Below, piece after piece: positions 20,465 to 29,761 of a DNA stretch of 56,776 nt (within the stretch, counting starts at the first letter, position 1; the number at the start of each line of letters is the position of its first letter). The translations under genes and the position numbers were made by a program. The notes below the pieces were generated by a model. That model was not told the origin of the DNA. It ran no database searches and saw only the letters and a program-made list of their open reading frames with translations. The DNA is from Duncaniella sp. (GTDB lineage: Bacteria > Bacteroidota > Bacteroidia > Bacteroidales > Muribaculaceae). The stretch spans positions 1 through 56,776 of the forward strand of contig JAIDSW010000076.1 of NCBI GenBank assembly GCA_029061025.1. The letters run 5' to 3'.

Positions 20465-21624
20465 TTGAGCAGCGCGGATTCTATGCGGTTAAGAGCCTCG
20501 TCGAGCGTGTGACGCCGGCAGGCGAGATTGATACGGATAAAGTTTTCGCCTCCGGGGCCGTAATCACTCCCCTCGCTCACCATGATGCGGGCATCTTCGA
20601 GCAGTCTACGGGCAGTGGCATCGCCGTCAAGGTCGCTTGCGCTCACGTCTATCCATGCGAGATATGTTCCCTCCATGGGTGTGAGTTTCCAGCCTAAGGC
20701 GGGGTGAGAGTCAATAAAGGCGGCAAGCCGGGTGAAGTTGCCGTGGAGATACACACGCAGCTCATCGAGCCAGGCGGCTCCGGCGGGGGTATATGCGGCT
20801 ATGAGCCCTTCTACACCGAAGGGATTCACGTCACACACCTCATTGTCGTTGATGGCGCGGTCAATGCGGCGCGCGGCATCGTCATCAGAGGCCACGATAC
20901 ATGCGATCTGAAGTCCGGCGGTATTGAACGCCTTGCTCGGCGACACACACACGGCCCAACGGTCAGCACCGTCGGTAGCAACCGTAGCATAAGGTGTATA
21001 ATCCACGCCCGGGAATGTCAGCTCGCAATGGATTTCGTCGGAGATCACGAAAGTGGAGTGGCGGCGCGCAATCTCGGCCACGCGGCGGGTCTCGTCGGGA
21101 GTCCACACACGGCCACCGGGATTCTGCGGGTTGCAGAATATGAGCAGCGGAGTGCGGCGGTCGCTGAGCGTGGCTTCGAGAGCATCGAAATCTATGGCAT
21201 AACCGGCAGCGGTCATCAACAAGGGCACGCTGCGGAGCATGCAGCCGTTGTTGCGTATCGATGAGTAGAAGCAGTTATAGGCCGGCGTGAGGAGCGCCAC
21301 GCCGTCGCCGGGGCGCGTGACGGCTTTTATAATGGCCGATACGGCGGGTACTACCCCTGAGGTATATATGAGCCTGTCAGTATTTATTTCCCAGCCGTGA
21401 CGCGAGGAAAACCAGCCGGTAAGGGCGGAGTAAAATTCGGGGCGCACCTTGGTGTAGCCGAATACTCCGTGATCCACGCGGCGGCGCAGCGCGTCGACCA
21501 CGCAGTCGGGCGCGCGGAAGTCCATATCGGCCACCCACATGGGTATGACATCGTCGGCGGCCGGGGTATCCCATTTGTAGGAGCCGGTGTTACGGCGCAC
21601 TACCGCTTCATCAAAGCTGCTCAT
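20461..21624 (-). CDS. MalY/PatB family aminotransferase / cystathionine beta-lyase (paralog 1)
   Basis: VIPMWVADMDFRAP, FCNPQNPGGRVWT, SPSKAFNTAGLQIA (PLP lysine); overlaps neighbours at both ends. Confidence 0.93.
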   Translation of the reverse strand: MSSFDEAVVRRNTGSYKWDTPAADDVIPMWVADMDFRAPDCVVDALRRRVDHGVFGYTKVRPEFYSALTGWFSSRHGWEINTDRLIYTSGVVPAVSAIIKAVTRPGDGVALLTPAYNCFYSSIRNNGCMLRSVPLLMTAAGYAIDFDALEATLSDRRTPLLIFCNPQNPGGRVWTPDETRRVAEIARRHSTFVISDEIHCELTFPGVDYTPYATVATDGADRWAVCVSPSKAFNTAGLQIACIVASDDDAARRIDRAINDNEVCDVNPFGVEGLIAAYTPAGAAWLDELRVYLHGNFTRLAAFIDSHPALGWKLTPMEGTYLAWIDVSASDLDGDATARRLLEDARIMVSEGSDYGPGGENFIRINLACRRHTLDEALNRIESALLK

Positions 21625-22462
21625 CGGTTGAAATCTTGCAGTCGGCGGGAGCGAGCACATTGGCATCTATGATAATCTCGCCTATCGACTTGGCTTTAAT
21701 CGAACCTGTGCGGGGATTCTTGACGCTCGTGATCGGTGAGGTAACTACGGCATCGACCGACGAATCCTCAAAAGCCAGGTCGCAGTCGGCGTCAAAAGTG
21801 CAATTTTCCACCACAAGGTCGCGGCAGTAGCAGAGGGGCTGTGTGCCCGATATGTGGCAGTTGACGAGCTTGAGGCGGCGCGAGTGCCAGCCCAGATATT
21901 CTCCTGAGATTGTCGAGTCGATTATGGTGACGTCGGTAGTGTTCCAGAAAGCGTCCTTGGAGTGTATCTCGGCGTTGCGTATGGTCACGCGATTGCAATA
22001 CTGGAACGAATAGTTGCCGTGTTGGGTGTAACGGTCAATATCGATATCGTCGCAGTGCATGAAAAGATAGTCGGCATTGGCTACTTCCACGTCGCGCAGC
22101 TGAATGTCACGGCAGTGCCAGAGTGTCTCCTGCGCATCGGGAATCTTCACGCGCTCAAGGGTGATATGATCCATGTCACGGAACATCTTGGGCGCTTCCA
22201 CGAGGGTATCTTTCATGATGAGGTCGCGCGAATACCACAGCGCGGCGCGGGCGCCGGGTGTGAAAAGGCAATTTTCGATGGCGAAGTTATCCACATGCCA
22301 GAAAGGGTACTTGCCCTCGAAGCGGCAATCGCGGGCCACGATGTTGCGGCACTGCTTGAGGGCGGATTCGCCCGTGTGGATGGTGACATTTTCAAGAGCG
22401 AGATCGCTCGAAGCAAACAGCGGACGCTCGCCGCCAAACTCTGTATCTTTTATGAGCTTCAT
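21611..22462 (-). CDS. DUF3737 family right-handed beta-helix-like protein
   Basis: Repeated short beta-helix rungs (CRNIVARDCRFEGKYPFWHVDNFAIENCLF) and FGGERPLFASSDLALENVTI N-terminus. Confidence 0.88.
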   Translation of the reverse strand: MKLIKDTEFGGERPLFASSDLALENVTIHTGESALKQCRNIVARDCRFEGKYPFWHVDNFAIENCLFTPGARAALWYSRDLIMKDTLVEAPKMFRDMDHITLERVKIPDAQETLWHCRDIQLRDVEVANADYLFMHCDDIDIDRYTQHGNYSFQYCNRVTIRNAEIHSKDAFWNTTDVTIIDSTISGEYLGWHSRRLKLVNCHISGTQPLCYCRDLVVENCTFDADCDLAFEDSSVDAVVTSPITSVKNPRTGSIKAKSIGEIIIDANVLAPADCKISTDEQL

Positions 22463-22524
22463 AGTTAACCAGAAAATTAGTGTAGCAAAGTTACGAAATA
22501 ATCGTGTATTTTAATACATAACGC

Positions 22525-23442
22525 TTATTCTGATTTGAAAGTTGCCGCAATGGTATGTGCGAGGTTGTTCATCGACAGGCATGTATCGCGGGCAAGAGGT
22601 GTACAGGAGGGATAGCCGAGCGAGATAATGAGCAAGCGGCCCTGAGTACACAGCTCGAAATCATGAGCCGCGGGTTTATATCGGTCAGGAAACGCTTCGT
22701 GGGTGACCAGGATTATCTTGCCGCCAGTTGCCTCTGCTTCATTGCGAATTGCCTTTTCGGCCTGCGAAATAAACGGAGATACGAGCACACCTCCGTTGGC
22801 AGCGGTATAGAGCCATGTTTCCTTGTTTCGGGATAAGACTTCGGGGGAATCGGCCCGATGCACCACAACCTGCTCTTTAAACGGATTGTCAAGGAGATGA
22901 ATGTTGCCGTAAACCATGCACGCATGACCGGCGATATTCACACTGTCGCGCCGATTAAAGAAATCGGGGCAAGCGCGGCGCACGGCCAGTCGCCGGGGAT
23001 TGTCGCGGATATATGCAAACAAGGTGTTGAGATCCCTTTTGCTGGTAACAATCTGGTTGTTGAAGCCATCTTCAAATACGTGATTCTCGCCCGCGGCGAG
23101 ATTGACGGCATTCTTGAATCGCGCTATATAGAAGCCAAGATGCTCGGGAAGTGGCGATTGTACCCACAGCAATATGTGCACATGGTCAGGCATCACCACG
23201 TATTGATCGGCTCTCAGGGCGGGATGGATCGCACTCATGTTATAAATCAGATCAGCGATTTTCTTGCCTGTGTGGGACCAGCGGGTACGGCATGAGCCGC
23301 GGGTGCCGGCCGGAAGCTGCGGGTCTCCTTCAATAACACTTAACGGTGGAAAGTCGCGCCTTCGGGACAGCGTGATCATGTACCGGCATGACGAGCGGTA
23401 GTCGTGCCATAACGCACGCTTGAGCTGAGAGTTGCGAGCCAT
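22525..23442 (-). CDS. REP-associated tyrosine transposase (RAYT, Y1_Tnp/IS200-like) fused to a C-terminal DprA/SLOG-like domain
   Basis: HUH-type YVVMPDHVHILLW, IARFKNAVNLAAG, FEDGFNNQIVTSKRDLNTLFAYIRDNPRRL; C-terminal GGVLVSPFISQAEKAIRNEAEATGGKIILV. Confidence 0.8.
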   Translation of the reverse strand: MARNSQLKRALWHDYRSSCRYMITLSRRRDFPPLSVIEGDPQLPAGTRGSCRTRWSHTGKKIADLIYNMSAIHPALRADQYVVMPDHVHILLWVQSPLPEHLGFYIARFKNAVNLAAGENHVFEDGFNNQIVTSKRDLNTLFAYIRDNPRRLAVRRACPDFFNRRDSVNIAGHACMVYGNIHLLDNPFKEQVVVHRADSPEVLSRNKETWLYTAANGGVLVSPFISQAEKAIRNEAEATGGKIILVTHEAFPDRYKPAAHDFELCTQGRLLIISLGYPSCTPLARDTCLSMNNLAHTIAATFKSE

Positions 23443-23474
23443 CTTTTCAATAATTTAAAGGGAGCTGAAATTAA

Positions 23475-23493
23475 GGGAGCTGAAGCTCCTACA
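23475..23493 (-). repeat. REP-like palindrome with GTAG foot, 33 bp upstream of the RAYT start
   Basis: Minus strand GTAGGAGCTTCAGCTCCC: GTAG followed by GGAGCT-TC-AGCTCC. Confidence 0.6.
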
Positions 23494-23559
23494 CACTTAC
23501 AAATATAGCAAATTTATTTGAAAAAGCTGCGAAGCTTCAGCTTCTGCCATAAAACTAAA

Positions 23560-23589
23560 CCCGGGAGCGAAGGTGGCTTCGCTCCCGGG
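23560..23589 (-). terminator. Probable terminator downstream of the fimbrillin-like gene
   Basis: CCCGGGAGCGAAG-4 nt-CTTCGCTCCCGGG, followed on the minus strand by TTTAGTTTTAT. Confidence 0.65.
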
Positions 23590-23622
23590 CGGGTATAGAT
23601 GGTAAGAGGATATGCTGCGGTA

Positions 23623-24777
23623 TTAATACTGCGAGAGGTCGATTGACTCGATGCCTTCGAGCGAGTCGAGGGTGAATCCGGTAGAGTTCCAGGTCTCGAC
23701 CACTACATCGGTGGAAGTACCTGCCGAGAGGATTACCTTGCCTCCGATGGCATAGTTGAGCATGGTGTTTCCGGCCACGATGTTACCGAATACGTTGTCG
23801 CCCGTAAAGGTGGGGAAGCTGAATTCGGGAGCATTTACCTTGAACACGAGCTGACCGTAGAGCTGCGCGAGCTGAGGATCGTCAGTTCCCTGGTTGAGAG
23901 AGACGGTCTGGGTCTGGTCAGGACGGAACACGAGTCCGTTGGGGGAGAGGATGAGGTGGAAGATGGTCTGGAATCCGCCGCGGATGTCGACCTGGGGGAA
24001 ATTCACCTCGTAGGTCTTGCCGTCGATGGTAGCCGAGAGAGTGGCGGGGGAAGCCTTGGTAGAGGCGGGGATGAGCCACATGGAGGGGAGATCGGCTTTC
24101 CAGCCGGCAGCGTCGATAGTCTTGTTGAAGTCAACGGTAAACGCCTTGCGATTGGTACCGGTGATGTTACCGGTAGAGATATCGAGGTCACCTTCGGTGA
24201 AGATAGTCTCGCCGTTGACAGAGAGTCCGGTGAGCTTGCCTTCGCCTGCATAGCCCGACTTCGAGATATTGAACGAAGCCATGGCCAGAGCGTGCTTCAT
24301 GGTGAGCTTGGCGGTGGTGATACCCTGCGAATAGTTGGCTGCGGCGGCGCTACCGGAGTAGAGCACATCCTGCTGCTCGGTGATGTCGACAGGGTAACGC
24401 AGGGGGTCAAACGAGCCTGAAGCCTTGAAAGGCGCTACGGCGTAGACAAAGAGAGCATTGTTTTGGGTAGTGAACTCCACCACGGGCGAGAGACCCCACG
24501 CACCGTTCTGGAAAGTAGCCTTGACACCCTTAACGAAGTCCTGCGACGAGAGCGAGCTGCCGGTCTTGACAAACACGTTCATAGTGGCCGCTTCGCCCAG
24601 CTCAGTGGTGACCTGAGCTTCGGTGAGCACATTGGTGCTTATCTTGAGAGCCTTTTCCGAAGGAGTGGTGCCGGGGTTGGTGCCGGGTTCGTTCTCCTTG
24701 CTTTCACCGCAGGAGGTGAGTGCCATCGAGCCAAAAGCCGCGAGGCTTGCTATATAAAGATATTTCGAGAATTTCAT
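23623..24777 (-). CDS. Fimbrillin family (Mfa-like) lipoprotein
   Basis: Lipobox SMALTSCGESKE; LTMKHALAMASFNISKSG and a fimbrillin-like N-terminal domain. Confidence 0.8.
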   Translation of the reverse strand: MKFSKYLYIASLAAFGSMALTSCGESKENEPGTNPGTTPSEKALKISTNVLTEAQVTTELGEAATMNVFVKTGSSLSSQDFVKGVKATFQNGAWGLSPVVEFTTQNNALFVYAVAPFKASGSFDPLRYPVDITEQQDVLYSGSAAAANYSQGITTAKLTMKHALAMASFNISKSGYAGEGKLTGLSVNGETIFTEGDLDISTGNITGTNRKAFTVDFNKTIDAAGWKADLPSMWLIPASTKASPATLSATIDGKTYEVNFPQVDIRGGFQTIFHLILSPNGLVFRPDQTQTVSLNQGTDDPQLAQLYGQLVFKVNAPEFSFPTFTGDNVFGNIVAGNTMLNYAIGGKVILSAGTSTDVVVETWNSTGFTLDSLEGIESIDLSQY

Positions 24778-24806
24778 AGGAGTAATTTCGTCAGGATTGA
24801 GTTGAA

Positions 24807-26444
24807 TTATTTCTTTATCTTGAGCACTTTGGTATCACCGTCGGAGGTGGTGAGGGTGAGAGTGTTCTCGCCGTCGCCGAGCTGCGACTTATTGAAAGAG
24901 AACTTGGGCAGGGGCTCGAGAAGTGCCGAGCCAATCTGAGTACCGTCGGGACGGGTGAGGGTGTAAGTGACGCCATGCTTGGTCTTGAGAGTGAATTCGC
25001 CAGTGTTGCGGTCATAGGCAAGCGAAGTCGCTTTCTCGATCTTGCGGTAAGCCACCACATTGATAGTAAACTCGGCGGTGAGTCGGTCGCCCTTGGCGGT
25101 CTGAGCCGAAATTTCTATACCGATGGTGGGCTTGGTGGCATCAAGCTCGGCTGTAGTCACGAGGTTGCCGTCCTTGATAGCGAAGGGTACTTCGGGGAAT
25201 CCCTTGAGGGCAGCGTCGTAAGAGCCCTGCACCTTGAGATTGTAAGCAGCCTTGGGAGCTTCGCCGTTGACAAGAATTTCACCTACTACCGTACCGGCGG
25301 GGAGCTTCTCGTCGATGGTGGTTTCGGTAAGGTCGATGGAGCGGAGCTCACGTTCGGGCGAACCGATACCGATTACAGCCACCTGATCGTAGTTGTACTC
25401 ATAGCCGCTCACGTTGAGGCGGGAGAGCTGGAACCAACCGTTGCCCGAGCCGTTCCAACCCCAGTTGAGGTGGTACTTGCCTGCGCCGTCGAAACCGTCG
25501 ACATTGAAGGAGTGGCCGGCATCTTTCGCACCGGTGTTGGTGTGGGAGATAGCGTTGTAGACCACTGCGCGGCCTGCCGCGAGCTCATTGTAGATAAGGC
25601 GATCCCAGTCACCGTGGTAGCTGTCGCGCCATATATAGTTGACGTCGGAAGGATAGCAGAAATATTTCTTGAGAGCGTTGGATATACGGCTCACCTCATT
25701 GGAGGGGATACCTGAACCGTTGGCGCCATAACCCATCGACACCGATACACCGGCGTGATAGAGCAGGCGGGCAGCCTCGTCGTTGGAGTTGGTGCCGTTG
25801 ATGATAGCGTCCCAGTCGTAGGGCTTCTCATTGTCCCAGTTCACTTCCTGAGCGGTGTAACCGGCAGGAACGTAGCGGAACACACCCTGACCCTTGTTGG
25901 GCCAGCGTTGCACGGTCATAGCCTGACCCATGGCCACTGCCACGCAACCTACGAGCGCACGTCCCGACGCATTGGAGGGACAGTATTTGCTGAAGTTTCC
26001 GTCCTGAGTCCAGTTGACCTTGATGAGCGGGTCGATACGGCCATCATCGGCACGGGAGAACTCCGCTGCCATGTTGGTCCAAGCGGCCGACACGGAAGTG
26101 CGGCGGCGGGCCTCAAATTTATTTACGTCGCCTATCTCGTCGATAACGGCGCGCATGTTTTCAGGGAGATCGGTCACGTCGAGGTTTCCTTCAAGGTTGT
26201 AGCCGATGATAGGATCCACAGCGTCGTCGGTCGAAACGATCACCCAACCGGCAGGCGCGAGATTTACGATATAATACCGGTCCTTAGCAGTGAGAACCTG
26301 CTTCACGGTGGTCTGCTGACCCGAACGGGCCTTTATCCACATTTTGGCAGCCTCTTCGGCACGGCTTTGTGACACGGGGTTGGCCCAGGCGCCTATTGCA
26401 CCCACAGCCAGCAAGATTGCTAAAAAGATTTGCTTCATGTCCAA
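24807..26444 (-). CDS. C10 family cysteine peptidase (streptopain/SpeB-like) with C-terminal beta domains
   Basis: GRALVGCVAVAMGQAMTVQRWPNKG catalytic Cys; AGHSFNVDGFDGAGKYHLNWGWNGSGNGWF catalytic His; propeptide SRAEEAAKMWIKA. Confidence 0.93.
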   Translation of the reverse strand: MDMKQIFLAILLAVGAIGAWANPVSQSRAEEAAKMWIKARSGQQTTVKQVLTAKDRYYIVNLAPAGWVIVSTDDAVDPIIGYNLEGNLDVTDLPENMRAVIDEIGDVNKFEARRRTSVSAAWTNMAAEFSRADDGRIDPLIKVNWTQDGNFSKYCPSNASGRALVGCVAVAMGQAMTVQRWPNKGQGVFRYVPAGYTAQEVNWDNEKPYDWDAIINGTNSNDEAARLLYHAGVSVSMGYGANGSGIPSNEVSRISNALKKYFCYPSDVNYIWRDSYHGDWDRLIYNELAAGRAVVYNAISHTNTGAKDAGHSFNVDGFDGAGKYHLNWGWNGSGNGWFQLSRLNVSGYEYNYDQVAVIGIGSPERELRSIDLTETTIDEKLPAGTVVGEILVNGEAPKAAYNLKVQGSYDAALKGFPEVPFAIKDGNLVTTAELDATKPTIGIEISAQTAKGDRLTAEFTINVVAYRKIEKATSLAYDRNTGEFTLKTKHGVTYTLTRPDGTQIGSALLEPLPKFSFNKSQLGDGENTLTLTTSDGDTKVLKIKK

Positions 26445-26656
26445 TTTTAATAGGGTGATTGTCTGTGTTATTATTCTTTTCTATAAACAGTTAGATGGGT
26501 GGAGGAACTTCCCTTTGCCGCCGTCTACGCTACTCGCGCCGACGATTTTTCCTCCTTTTTCCGGCAAAGCAATACAAAAGTAGTAAATTTCCGTGACAAT
26601 TCCTAACAAAATGATAGTTTTAATAGAATTTTAACGCAAATTTGGTAAAAACTTCT

Positions 26657-27202
26657 TTAAATTCCCGGTTCAACTGCCACGGCAACCGTAGGATATGCTC
26701 CTCGCCAGGGTAAAGTGCCGTAATATCGCTCAAGTGTCACGGTGACCGGACGGCCGGTACCCTGATAGCTCTGAAGCACGCGGGCGAGGGAATCAGACGG
26801 GATGGAGAAATTGATTTCGCGGGCATAGATGCGGGTGGAATCCTCGAGGGCGGCATGCGACACCATCTCGCCCTCAAATGTCTTGCACACGATACCGCGC
26901 TTCTCCACCGACACCACATAGCCGCGCACCTGCGAGTCGGTGGTATAAGGTATGAAGTAACGTATCGACACCGTCACGGCCAGAGCCACAATGATGATCG
27001 CGAAAAACCATACCCAGAATTTCCGGCAGCCGCCGCGCTTCCTGAGCTCGGGATTTCCGGCTGCGGGCTCGGAGCGCGCAGGTGATGATGACGTGAAATC
27101 TACCGTCTGCCCCGGCACGGGAGTGGTATCGGGAGCTTTTCCGGCGTTATCGCTGTTATTGAAATCATGGAGGAAGTAATCCTCGTTTCGGTCAAGATTC
27201 AT
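26657..27202 (-). CDS. Single-TM hypothetical protein
   Basis: ORF with polar N-terminus and one TM helix (FWVWFFAIIIVALAVTVSIRYFI); overlaps the upstream gene. Confidence 0.6.
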   Translation of the reverse strand: MNLDRNEDYFLHDFNNSDNAGKAPDTTPVPGQTVDFTSSSPARSEPAAGNPELRKRGGCRKFWVWFFAIIIVALAVTVSIRYFIPYTTDSQVRGYVVSVEKRGIVCKTFEGEMVSHAALEDSTRIYAREINFSIPSDSLARVLQSYQGTGRPVTVTLERYYGTLPWRGAYPTVAVAVEPGI

Positions 27203-28259
27203 AGGCTGATGATGGTGATGAGGGGCGGTTGCGCTGAAGGGCGATCGCGGTGAAAGTGAATATACCCAGAAGGATGAGCAGAAGGGTCTGCGTACCCATC
27301 ACGAGATTGGCAAATGTAGTCGCGTATTCGGTAGTGAGTCCCGGCACCGTGTAGAGGCTAAGCCCGAATATCACGGCCCACTGCCAGGGGCCGATGCCGC
27401 CGTTGCTTGGCACGGCCATGGAGATGCTCGACAGCACGAAGCACACCAGCACCGCCGTGACGCCATGCTCGGCCACTACCTGCGCCGTGACGGGAAACGA
27501 GAAAAACGCCAGATAGAGCTGAAAGAAATAGCAGCCCCATACTCCGGCCGTGAGCAGCAGCCAGCGACCTTTGCCGGGCATCTTCACTATTACGGCAAAC
27601 CCGTCCCACAGGCGCTGCCACACCGCGCGTATCTTCACCACGGCCTTGGCCTCGGGATACTTCACGAGGATAAAAGCCGGCACTACTATGACGATGATTA
27701 TAGTGAGCCAGAGCCACGGCGAGGTGGCAAGGGTCATGGCGGTATCGTAAGCCTCGGGGTTCTGGCTCAGATAGCTCACCAGCTGGGCGCCGGCGAGCAG
27801 AAACGTGAATCCGGTGATGAGAAGCACCGTAATGGTATCGGCGAGGCGATCAGCGACCATCGAACCGAACACGGTGGCAAACGGTGCCTGCCGGCGCTCG
27901 GCCACAAATCCCGTGCGCCACACTTCGCCCAGGCGGGGAAATACAAGATTTACCGCATAAGTGCCGAAGATACTCAGCGTGAGCTCCCAAAGCGAAGCGT
28001 CGATACCGAGGGCACGCAGCTGAATGCGCCAGCGGGCGGCGCGGAGCACATGACTGAGAATACTTACGGCCAGGGCGGCGCCTATCCAGCGGAAATCGCA
28101 GTCGCGGCGTATGGTCTCTAACATCATGCCGAAATCTATATCATGAAACAGCAGATAGCAGAGCCCCACCGTGATAATGAGCGGGACACCATACTTGAGC
28201 AGGTAGCCGAGTACCCGGCGCCCTTTGCTGCCGGCCGGTGTGACGGATGGTTGTTGCAT
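27192..28259 (-). CDS. YbhN/UPF0104 (LPG synthase TM-like) membrane protein
   Basis: ALAVSILSHVLRAARWRIQL, VFPRLGEVWRTGFVAERRQAPFATVFGSMVADRLAD, SSISMAVPSNGGIGPWQWAVIFGL. Confidence 0.9.
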   Translation of the reverse strand: MQQPSVTPAGSKGRRVLGYLLKYGVPLIITVGLCYLLFHDIDFGMMLETIRRDCDFRWIGAALAVSILSHVLRAARWRIQLRALGIDASLWELTLSIFGTYAVNLVFPRLGEVWRTGFVAERRQAPFATVFGSMVADRLADTITVLLITGFTFLLAGAQLVSYLSQNPEAYDTAMTLATSPWLWLTIIIVIVVPAFILVKYPEAKAVVKIRAVWQRLWDGFAVIVKMPGKGRWLLLTAGVWGCYFFQLYLAFFSFPVTAQVVAEHGVTAVLVCFVLSSISMAVPSNGGIGPWQWAVIFGLSLYTVPGLTTEYATTFANLVMGTQTLLLILLGIFTFTAIALQRNRPSSPSSAYES

Positions 28260-28299
28260 CGGTTGAAAGTTTGAGTTACAAAAATAACGATTTTTTTCT

Positions 28300-28329
28300 T
28301 GCTTTTCTTATATCGTTGAATTATATTTG
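28300..28329 (+). promoter_or_regulatory. Candidate Bacteroidetes-type promoter of xerD
   Basis: TTG-20 nt-TATATTTG (TAnnTTTG), about 25 bp upstream of ATG 28355. Confidence 0.65.
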
Positions 28330-28354
28330 CACTATACACCTAAAAGCGACTGCC

Positions 28355-29284
28355 ATGATCGACCGCTTCATCGACTATCTGAGTCTCGAACTCAACTATT
28401 CGCCCAATACCGCGGCAGCCTATCGCCGCGACCTCGAGCAATGGGCCGGATGGGCTACTGGCGGCGATGTGTCGCAGCTCAAGGTGATGGATGTCACGGT
28501 GTCGGATCTGCGTCTGTATCTGTCGCATCTCAGCCGCACCGGCGCGTCGGCAGCCACACTCAAGCGCAAGGTGCAGGCACTGAAATCATTCTACAAATTC
28601 CTCATGCGCAACCACGGGCTTAAAGCAAGCCCCGCGGCAGCGCTCACCACACCGCGGCTCCCCAAGCGGCTGCCGCTCAACGTGCGCCCCGACGAGACGG
28701 CCGCGATGCTCGACGCCGGAAGCGACGTCTACGCCTCGGCCAACGAGTTCAAAAACATCCGCGACCGCCTTATAGGCGAGCTGCTCTACGACACCGGCAT
28801 GCGCTGCAGCGAGCTTACCGGACTGCTCGATATCAACACCGATACACGTCGCCGTGAACTAAAAGTGCACGGCAAGCGTAATAAAGACAGGATCATCCCC
28901 ATCAGTCCGCGGCTGGCGGAGATGATCGACAGTTACCGGCCACTGCGTCCGGCACCGGAGGGTGCCACCCGACATGTCGACACGCTGCTTGTGAGCGTCA
29001 ACGGACTTCCGCTATCGCGTCACGACGTATACCGCATAATGCGCCGCTGCATGGAGGCGGCCGATGTGCACGCCGCCCGCCGCAGCCCCCACGTGATGCG
29101 CCACTCCATGGCCACCGACATGCTCAACGCCGGAGCCGGTCTCAACACCGTAAAGCAACTTCTGGGTCATGCCTCACTCGCTTCGACACAGGTTTATACT
29201 CATCTGAGTAATAGAGAACTACAACAAAATTATCAACAAGCACACCCCCGTGCGCTAAAAAAAGGAGGACAAAATGGACATTAA
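28355..29284 (+). CDS. xerD: Tyrosine recombinase XerC/XerD
   Basis: LYDTGMRCSELTGLL, SPHVMRHSMATDMLNAGAGLNTVKQLLGHASLASTQVYTHLS (RHRY set); internal ATG chosen. Confidence 0.93.
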   Translation: MIDRFIDYLSLELNYSPNTAAAYRRDLEQWAGWATGGDVSQLKVMDVTVSDLRLYLSHLSRTGASAATLKRKVQALKSFYKFLMRNHGLKASPAAALTTPRLPKRLPLNVRPDETAAMLDAGSDVYASANEFKNIRDRLIGELLYDTGMRCSELTGLLDINTDTRRRELKVHGKRNKDRIIPISPRLAEMIDSYRPLRPAPEGATRHVDTLLVSVNGLPLSRHDVYRIMRRCMEAADVHAARRSPHVMRHSMATDMLNAGAGLNTVKQLLGHASLASTQVYTHLSNRELQQNYQQAHPRALKKGGQNGH

Positions 29285-29561
29285 CATCAAAGCCATCCAC
29301 TTCGACATCGCCGAGAAACTCACCGCGTTTATCAACAAGAAACTCGAGCGCGTCGCCCGTCATAACCCGGCAATCACCACCGCCGACGTATCTCTCAAAG
29401 TAGTGAAACCCGAGACGGCCATGAACAAGCAGGCCATCGTGAAAGTCCTCCTGCCTCAGGAAGAAGTAGTGGCCGACAAGACTGCCGACACCTTCGAGGA
29501 AGCCGTTGACCTCTGCCTCGAAGCCATCGAACGCCAGCTCGAGAAGATCAAGAACAAGTAA
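29274..29561 (+). CDS. hpf: Ribosome hibernation-promoting factor HPF/RaiA family
   Basis: DINIKAIHFDIAEKLTAFINKKLERVAR...DTFEEAVDLCLEAIERQLEKIK. Confidence 0.9.
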   Translation: MDINIKAIHFDIAEKLTAFINKKLERVARHNPAITTADVSLKVVKPETAMNKQAIVKVLLPQEEVVADKTADTFEEAVDLCLEAIERQLEKIKNK

Positions 29562-29585
29562 CATCACCTCATCGTAACGAATAAT

Positions 29586-29629
29586 TGCGGGTGCGCGGGC
29601 AAGATTCCCGTGCATCCGCAACTCGTTTT
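29586..29629 (+). terminator. Intrinsic terminator after hpf
   Basis: TTGCGGGTGCGCGGG-7 nt-CCCGTGCATCCGCAA (two G-U pairs) then CTCGTTTTT. Confidence 0.8.
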
Positions 29630-29665
29630 TCACTGAAAATATCGGGTATTATCACGAAAAATGCT

Positions 29666-29673
29666 TATATTTG
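29666..29673 (+). promoter_or_regulatory. Candidate -7 element upstream of transketolase
   Basis: TATATTTG matches TAnnTTTG, about 90 bp upstream of ATG 29762. Confidence 0.45.
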
Positions 29674-29761
29674 CGGTATATTGCTGCGATATTCAGCGAA
29701 ATACGCATTGATAACAAAGACCGGAAATACAATAAGAAATACCAATCATATTACCTATCAA

